Shown piece after piece: positions 6,692 through 8,775 of a stretch of DNA of 8,775 bases (position 1 is its first letter; every line of letters begins with the position of its first letter). Made by a program: the position numbers and the translations under genes. Source of the DNA: WRKB01 sp031551145 (GTDB lineage: Bacteria; Desulfobacterota; Desulfovibrionia; Desulfovibrionales; Desulfovibrionaceae). Under the pieces are notes generated by a model. It did no database searches and was not told where the DNA came from. It was given only the letters and a program-made list of their open reading frames with translations. The stretch is from assembly GCA_031551145.1 (NCBI GenBank), contig JAVBNZ010000082.1, forward strand, positions 1 through 8,775, read 5' to 3'.

Positions 6692-6785
6692 GGAGAGGTA
6701 GCGAAGCGGCCGTAACGCGCCCGACTCGAAATCGGGTTACCCGTTAACAGCGGGTACGTGGGTTCGAATCCCACCCTCTCCGCCA
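6692..6785 (+). tRNA. tRNA-Ser, anticodon CGA
   Basis: 94-nt class II tRNA decoding UCG. The acceptor GGAGAGG pairs with CCTCTCC, followed by G and an encoded CCA (6783-6785). The anticodon arm is CCCGA-CTCGAAA-TCGGG with CGA at 6727-6729. The variable arm is ACCCG...CGGGT, and the T arm GTGGG-TTCGAAT-CCCAC. A run of seven T follows the CCA directly (6786-6792). It starts 6 nt after the lpdA stop with no room for its own promoter, so it is probably processed from the gcv transcript or from a promoter inside lpdA. It is intact despite the adjacent integrase, as expected when an element restores the tRNA 3' end on insertion. Confidence 0.97.
6759..6785 (+). other. Probable attachment site (attL) in the 3' end of tRNA-Ser(CGA)
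   Basis: P4-type integrases usually recombine in the T arm and 3' end of tRNA genes and lie just inside the element. Here the integrase gene begins 287 bp past the tRNA on the same strand. The matching attR copy of the tRNA 3' end is not in the window, so the exact core cannot be drawn; the limits given are a guess. Confidence 0.55.
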
Positions 6786-6804
6786 TTTTTTTATCCGACG
6801 CCAT

Positions 6805-6859
6805 CCGGCCCCGTCCGAAAATTCAGCAATATCAGCGGTTTTCGTGTAACGGGGTCCGG
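6805..6859. repeat. Imperfect inverted repeat just inside the element
   Basis: CCGGCCCCGT (6805-6814) and ACGGGGTCCGG (6849-6859) are inverted copies differing by one extra base, 34 nt apart. They lie between the tRNA and the int promoter. They could be an excision-factor or host-factor site, or part of a weak hairpin; no function can be assigned. Confidence 0.3.
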
Positions 6860-6878
6860 TCCCGTCCATCCCCATCTT

Positions 6879-6907
6879 TTGACATTTTCCCCTTTTGGGG
6901 GTATTGT
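6879..6907 (+). promoter_or_regulatory. Promoter of the integrase gene
   Basis: TTGACA (6879-6884), a perfect -35, is followed after 17 bp by TATTGT (6902-6907), a 4/6 match to -10. Transcription would start near 6914, giving a leader of about 160 nt before int. The -10 overlaps the first GGGGGTATTG repeat and the start point overlaps the second, so anything binding these repeats would block the promoter. Confidence 0.6.
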
Positions 6908-6928
6908 CGGGGGTATCGAAACTCGGAA
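6908..6928 (+). repeat. Extended direct repeat, copy 1
   Basis: The 17-mer GGTATCGAAACTCGGAA (6912-6928) is repeated exactly at 7039-7055. Including the four bases before it (CGGG here, CGGA in copy 2), 20 of 21 positions match. It extends the decamer repeat by AAACTCGGAA, so these two sites share more than the common core. Confidence 0.85.
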
Positions 6929-6987
6929 AGAGCGACGATACCCCCACTCTTTTTATTCAACAGATTCAAGAGATTAAAATAGAGAAA

Positions 6988-7018
6988 GGGTATCGGCTCA
7001 CATTAGGAACCGATACCC
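6988..7018 (+). promoter_or_regulatory. Hairpin in the int mRNA leader
   Basis: GGGTATCGG (6988-6996) and CCGATACCC (7010-7018) form a perfect 9-bp stem with a 13-nt loop in the transcribed leader of int. It is built from an inverted pair of the decamer repeats, so it may matter as DNA only. Confidence 0.4.
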
Positions 7019-7034
7019 CCACGCCAACCATTCA

Positions 7035-7055
7035 CGGAGGTATCGAAACTCGGAA
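7035..7055 (+). repeat. Extended direct repeat, copy 2
   Basis: Second copy of the 21-nt repeat, exactly 127 bp downstream of copy 1. It ends 1 nt before the int Shine-Dalgarno AGGAGG (7057-7062), so a protein bound here could also influence the int leader. Confidence 0.85.
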
Positions 7056-7072
7056 TAGGAGGCGAAAGCACT

Positions 7073-8263
7073 ATGCCACTGACAGCAGTCCAAATCAAGA
7101 ACGTAAAACCCACTGACAAGCCGCAAAAGCTCTTTGATGGCAACGGCCTTTTCCTCTACGTCTCACCCACCGGCGCAAAAAGTTTCCGGCTGAAATACCG
7201 CGTAGACGGCAGGGAAAAAATCTACACTATCGGGCTTTATCCCGAGGTATCATTGCTGGACGCCAGAGAAAACGCGATTACAGCCCGCCGTATGCTGAAA
7301 GCTGGCGTAGACCCCTCAAACGAAAAGCAGAAGGCAAAAGAAGTAGCCGCGAGCATATTTTCTTTTGAGTTTGTTGCGCGGGAATGGCACGAGAAGAAAA
7401 AGGCCACATGGGCCGAGCGCCACGCCGAAGACATTATGGAACGCATGGTTAAGAATCTTTTCCCCTACATCGGCAAGCGGGACATACGGTCTATCGACGC
7501 GCCCCAGGTGCTGGAACAAATCCGGCGCATCGAGGCGCGAGGCTCCATAGAAGTCGGGCGGCGAGTGCGAAATATTACTTCTCAAGTCTTCGTGTACGCC
7601 ATAGCGACCGGACGCGCCGACCGCGACCCGGCAGCGGACATACGCGGAGCGCTCGAAACCCGGAGAGCAACGCCCCGCGCAGCCGTCACCGACCCGGAGG
7701 GTATTGGTCAACTGCTCCGCGCTATTGATACCCTTGAGGGCAGCTTTACCACGCAAGCCGCCCTGCTCCTGACGGCTTTGACATGGTGTCGTCCTGGAGA
7801 AGTCCAGAAAAGCGAATGGGCAGAGTTCAATTTTGACGAAGCGTTATGGATTATTCCGGCACAACGTATGAAAATGAACCGGGACCATATCATACCCCTT
7901 CCCCGCCAAGCCGTTGAGCTGTTGAAAAAGATTCAGATAATGTCCTCTGTCAGCAAGTATGTGTTCCCGAGCAGCCGCACGGATGACCGCCCTATGTCGG
8001 ATATGACTATGGTCGCGGGCTTGCGCCGCCTTGGCTACGGCAAAGACCAAATGTGCGCCCATGGCTTCCGCGCCATGGCAAGCACCATCACCAACGAGCA
8101 CCCACGGTTTAAGCGCTTTTCGCCTGACGTGATTGAAAAAGCCCTGGCGCACAGCTCAAATAACAGGGTACGCGCCGCTTACAACCGCGCTCTTTACCTT
8201 GATGAAAGGCGCGAACTTTTACAGGAATATGCCGATTTTCTTGATGAATTGAAAGCGGCATAA
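7073..8263 (+). CDS. int: P4-type tyrosine integrase (site-specific recombinase)
   Basis: 396-residue tyrosine recombinase that should insert and excise the element at tRNA-Ser(CGA). Residues 1 to about 90 form the arm-binding domain typical of this family (DUF4102: LTAVQIKNVKPTDKPQKLFD, GLFLYVSPTGAKSFRLKYR, YPEVSLLDARENA). About 100-200 is the core-binding helical domain. The C-terminal catalytic domain has the full set: R240 in LTWCRPGEV, K267 in AQRMKMNRDH, H330 and R333 in HGFR, H360 in ALAHSS, and nucleophile Y370 in RAAYNR. It therefore looks intact. ATG at 7073 follows AGGAGG (7057-7062). By eye, base use is less GC-rich than the gcv operon, consistent with transfer. Repeats on both sides suggest arm sites and self-regulation. 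Confidence 0.95.
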   Translation: MPLTAVQIKNVKPTDKPQKLFDGNGLFLYVSPTGAKSFRLKYRVDGREKIYTIGLYPEVSLLDARENAITARRMLKAGVDPSNEKQKAKEVAASIFSFEFVAREWHEKKKATWAERHAEDIMERMVKNLFPYIGKRDIRSIDAPQVLEQIRRIEARGSIEVGRRVRNITSQVFVYAIATGRADRDPAADIRGALETRRATPRAAVTDPEGIGQLLRAIDTLEGSFTTQAALLLTALTWCRPGEVQKSEWAEFNFDEALWIIPAQRMKMNRDHIIPLPRQAVELLKKIQIMSSVSKYVFPSSRTDDRPMSDMTMVAGLRRLGYGKDQMCAHGFRAMASTITNEHPRFKRFSPDVIEKALAHSSNNRVRAAYNRALYLDERRELLQEYADFLDELKAA

Positions 8264-8284
8264 TACCCCCAACCCGATACCCCC
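8261..8284. repeat. Two more GGGGGTAT(C/T)-type repeats downstream of int
   Basis: TAATACCCCC (8261-8270) and CGATACCCCC (8275-8284), both in minus orientation and 14 bp apart, repeat the upstream decamer. The first overlaps the int stop codon and the second abuts the terminator. They make eight copies in all, on both sides of int. Confidence 0.75.
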
Positions 8285-8312
8285 AAAGAGCGGCCCCGCC
8301 GCTCTTTTTTTT
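8285..8312 (+). terminator. Rho-independent terminator of int
   Basis: AGAGCGGC (8287-8294) pairs perfectly with GCCGCTCT (8298-8305) around a CCC loop. It is extended by AA:TT at the base and followed by a T run to 8312. It lies 21 nt past the int stop codon. Confidence 0.9.
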
Positions 8313-8383
8313 GCCTCATGACAAGGCCAACTCGAAGGCAACAAATTCAAGGGAATACGAAGCAATCCAGCCCCGTAGAAAAA

Positions 8384-8418
8384 TGCGTCAAGAAAAAAAT
8401 GACTTTTTTTTCAACGCA
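8384..8418. repeat. A/T-rich imperfect inverted repeat upstream of alpA
   Basis: TGCGT...AAGAAAAAAA (8384-8399) faces TTTTTTTTCAACGCA (8404-8418) as an imperfect hairpin with a tight loop. It is the only marked structure in the 8313-8525 gap. It may be a weak terminator or a bent operator site; the function is unknown. Confidence 0.3.
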
Positions 8419-8525
8419 CAGGGACGCGGAGGTACGCCGACAAAAACGCCAAAACGACCGAAAACCGCGAAAATCAAAAACCCGTGGTAGGCTTGCCGAA
8501 AGACAAGATTGTAGGAGGTGAATGC

Positions 8526-8640
8526 ATGTTCACGAATACCCCGCCGCAAGGCTTTTTGAGACTTCCGCAAGTTCTTGCTCTGATTCCCGTCAGCAAAAGC
8601 ACTTGGTGGGACGGATGCAAAACCGGAAGATACCCAGAAG
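8526..8640 (+). pseudogene. AlpA-family regulator, truncated by an IS3-type insertion
   Basis: The first 38 codons of a small helix-turn-helix protein of the AlpA type, which in phage-like islands activates or assists excision by the neighbouring integrase. GFLRLPQVLALIPVSKSTWW followed by GCKTGRYPE is the family's N-terminal half; members normally continue with PVKLGPRTTAW-like sequence to about 65-70 residues. Here similarity ends after GRYPE, and the frame runs 30 codons into the insertion sequence (VLPKIWTG... to a stop at 8732). ATG at 8526 is preceded by AGGAGGTG (8513-8520) at 5 nt, so expression signals are good. The hybrid product lacks the recognition-helix half and is probably inactive. 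The rest of the gene may lie beyond the far end of the IS. Confidence 0.85.
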
Positions 8641-8775
8641 TGCTCCCCAAAATTTGGACAGGTATGATAGCTACTCACCCACACAAGGAGTACGACCGTG
8701 TCCAAGCGAAAGAACCATGCCCCGGCATTTAAGGCCCGAGTGGCTCTGGCCGCCCTTTCCGGCGAAAAAACCATT
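8641..8775 (+). mobile_element. IS3-family insertion sequence, left end (partial)
   Basis: The element appears to start at TGCTCCCCAAAATTTGGACA (8641-8660). This begins with the TG dinucleotide and CCCC...TTTGGACA pattern common to IS3-family ends, exactly where alpA similarity stops. A transposase gene starts 57 bp inside. The right end, inverted repeat partner and target duplication lie beyond the window, so the boundary is accurate only to a few bases. Confidence 0.8.
8698..8775 (+). CDS. IS3-family transposase OrfA, N-terminal fragment (runs off edge)
   Basis: The first 26 codons of the helix-turn-helix OrfA of an IS3-family element. In these elements OrfA binds the ends and, by frameshifting, fuses to the catalytic OrfB. 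The visible protein (V/M)SKRKNHAPAFKARVALAALS followed by GEKTI closely matches the standard start of this family (basic start, then FKA-VALAAL-GEKT). GTG at 8698 is preceded by AAGGAG (8685-8690), 7 nt away. The frame is open at the right edge, so completeness and subgroup cannot be judged. Confidence 0.85.
   Translation, partial: MSKRKNHAPAFKARVALAALSGEKTI

Larger units (their letters stand above)
6897..7045. repeat. Cluster of six GGGGGTATCG-type repeats upstream of int
   Basis: Copies are: plus GGGGGTATTG 6897-6906; plus GGGGGTATCG 6909-6918; minus 6936-6945; plus, shortened GGGTATCG 6988-6995; minus 7011-7020; plus, one change (GGAGGTATCG) 7036-7045. Copies at 6909 and 6936 form an inverted pair, as do those at 6988 and 7011. 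Short decamers clustered beside a P4-type integrase gene are best explained as arm-type binding sites for its N-terminal domain, an inference from position and recurrence. Confidence 0.7.

Noticed and set aside
6895..7116. 73-codon frame in the int leader overlapping the int start
   Set aside because: No ribosome binding site, spans the repeats and hairpins, no recognisable protein family.
6888..8290. CRISPR array from recurring GGGGGTATCG units
   Set aside because: Units are only about 10 nt, irregularly spaced, in both orientations and interrupted by int; no spacer pattern.
8318..8521. 67-codon frame between int and alpA
   Set aside because: Highly basic, no Shine-Dalgarno, crosses the A/T inverted repeat. 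Probably chance.
8286..8640. attR copy of the tRNA-Ser(CGA) 3' end
   Set aside because: No match to the T arm/acceptor sequence was found downstream of int. The far junction must lie beyond the window.

Overview
The window looks like chromosomal DNA from a GC-rich bacterium. Split gcvPA/gcvPB genes, the order gcvT-gcvH-gcvPA-gcvPB-lpd and the general protein style suggest a Desulfovibrio-like sulfate reducer (Desulfobacterota). That placement comes from reading, not from a search. No stretch over 300 bases lacks a gene; the gaps at 536-710, 806-969, 6786-7072 and 8313-8525 hold the control elements and repeats listed.

Layout. (1) Positions 1-535, minus strand: a type II toxin-antitoxin pair, a ribbon-helix-helix antitoxin followed by a ParE/RelE-type toxin that runs off the left edge. 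(2) Positions 664-869, minus strand: tRNA-Ser(GCU) with its own promoter and terminator. (3) Positions 970-6685, plus strand: a complete glycine cleavage operon encoding T, H, P-alpha, P-beta and L proteins, with overlapping start/stop codons at the last two junctions. (4) Positions 6692-6785: tRNA-Ser(CGA), only 6 nt after lpd. (5) From 6786 to the end: the start of an integrated element, with a P4-type tyrosine integrase next to the tRNA, a family of GGGGGTATCG repeats on both sides of the integrase gene, an integrase terminator, an AlpA-like regulator gene, and an IS3-family insertion that cuts alpA and continues past the right edge.

How the parts work together. The five Gcv proteins reversibly convert glycine and tetrahydrofolate to CO2, ammonia, methylene-tetrahydrofolate and NADH. 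The core operon lies between two serine tRNA genes. On the downstream side of each tRNA sits accessory DNA: a toxin-antitoxin module on the left and an integrase island on the right. The island probably used the 3' end of tRNA-Ser(CGA) as its attachment site. Its integrase gene appears to be controlled through the same repeats that the integrase may bind. The AlpA gene, a candidate excision activator, is broken by the insertion sequence, so the island may be fixed in place. I see no wholly new system. The least explained signals are the repeat array around int and the hairpin over the gcvT ribosome binding site.
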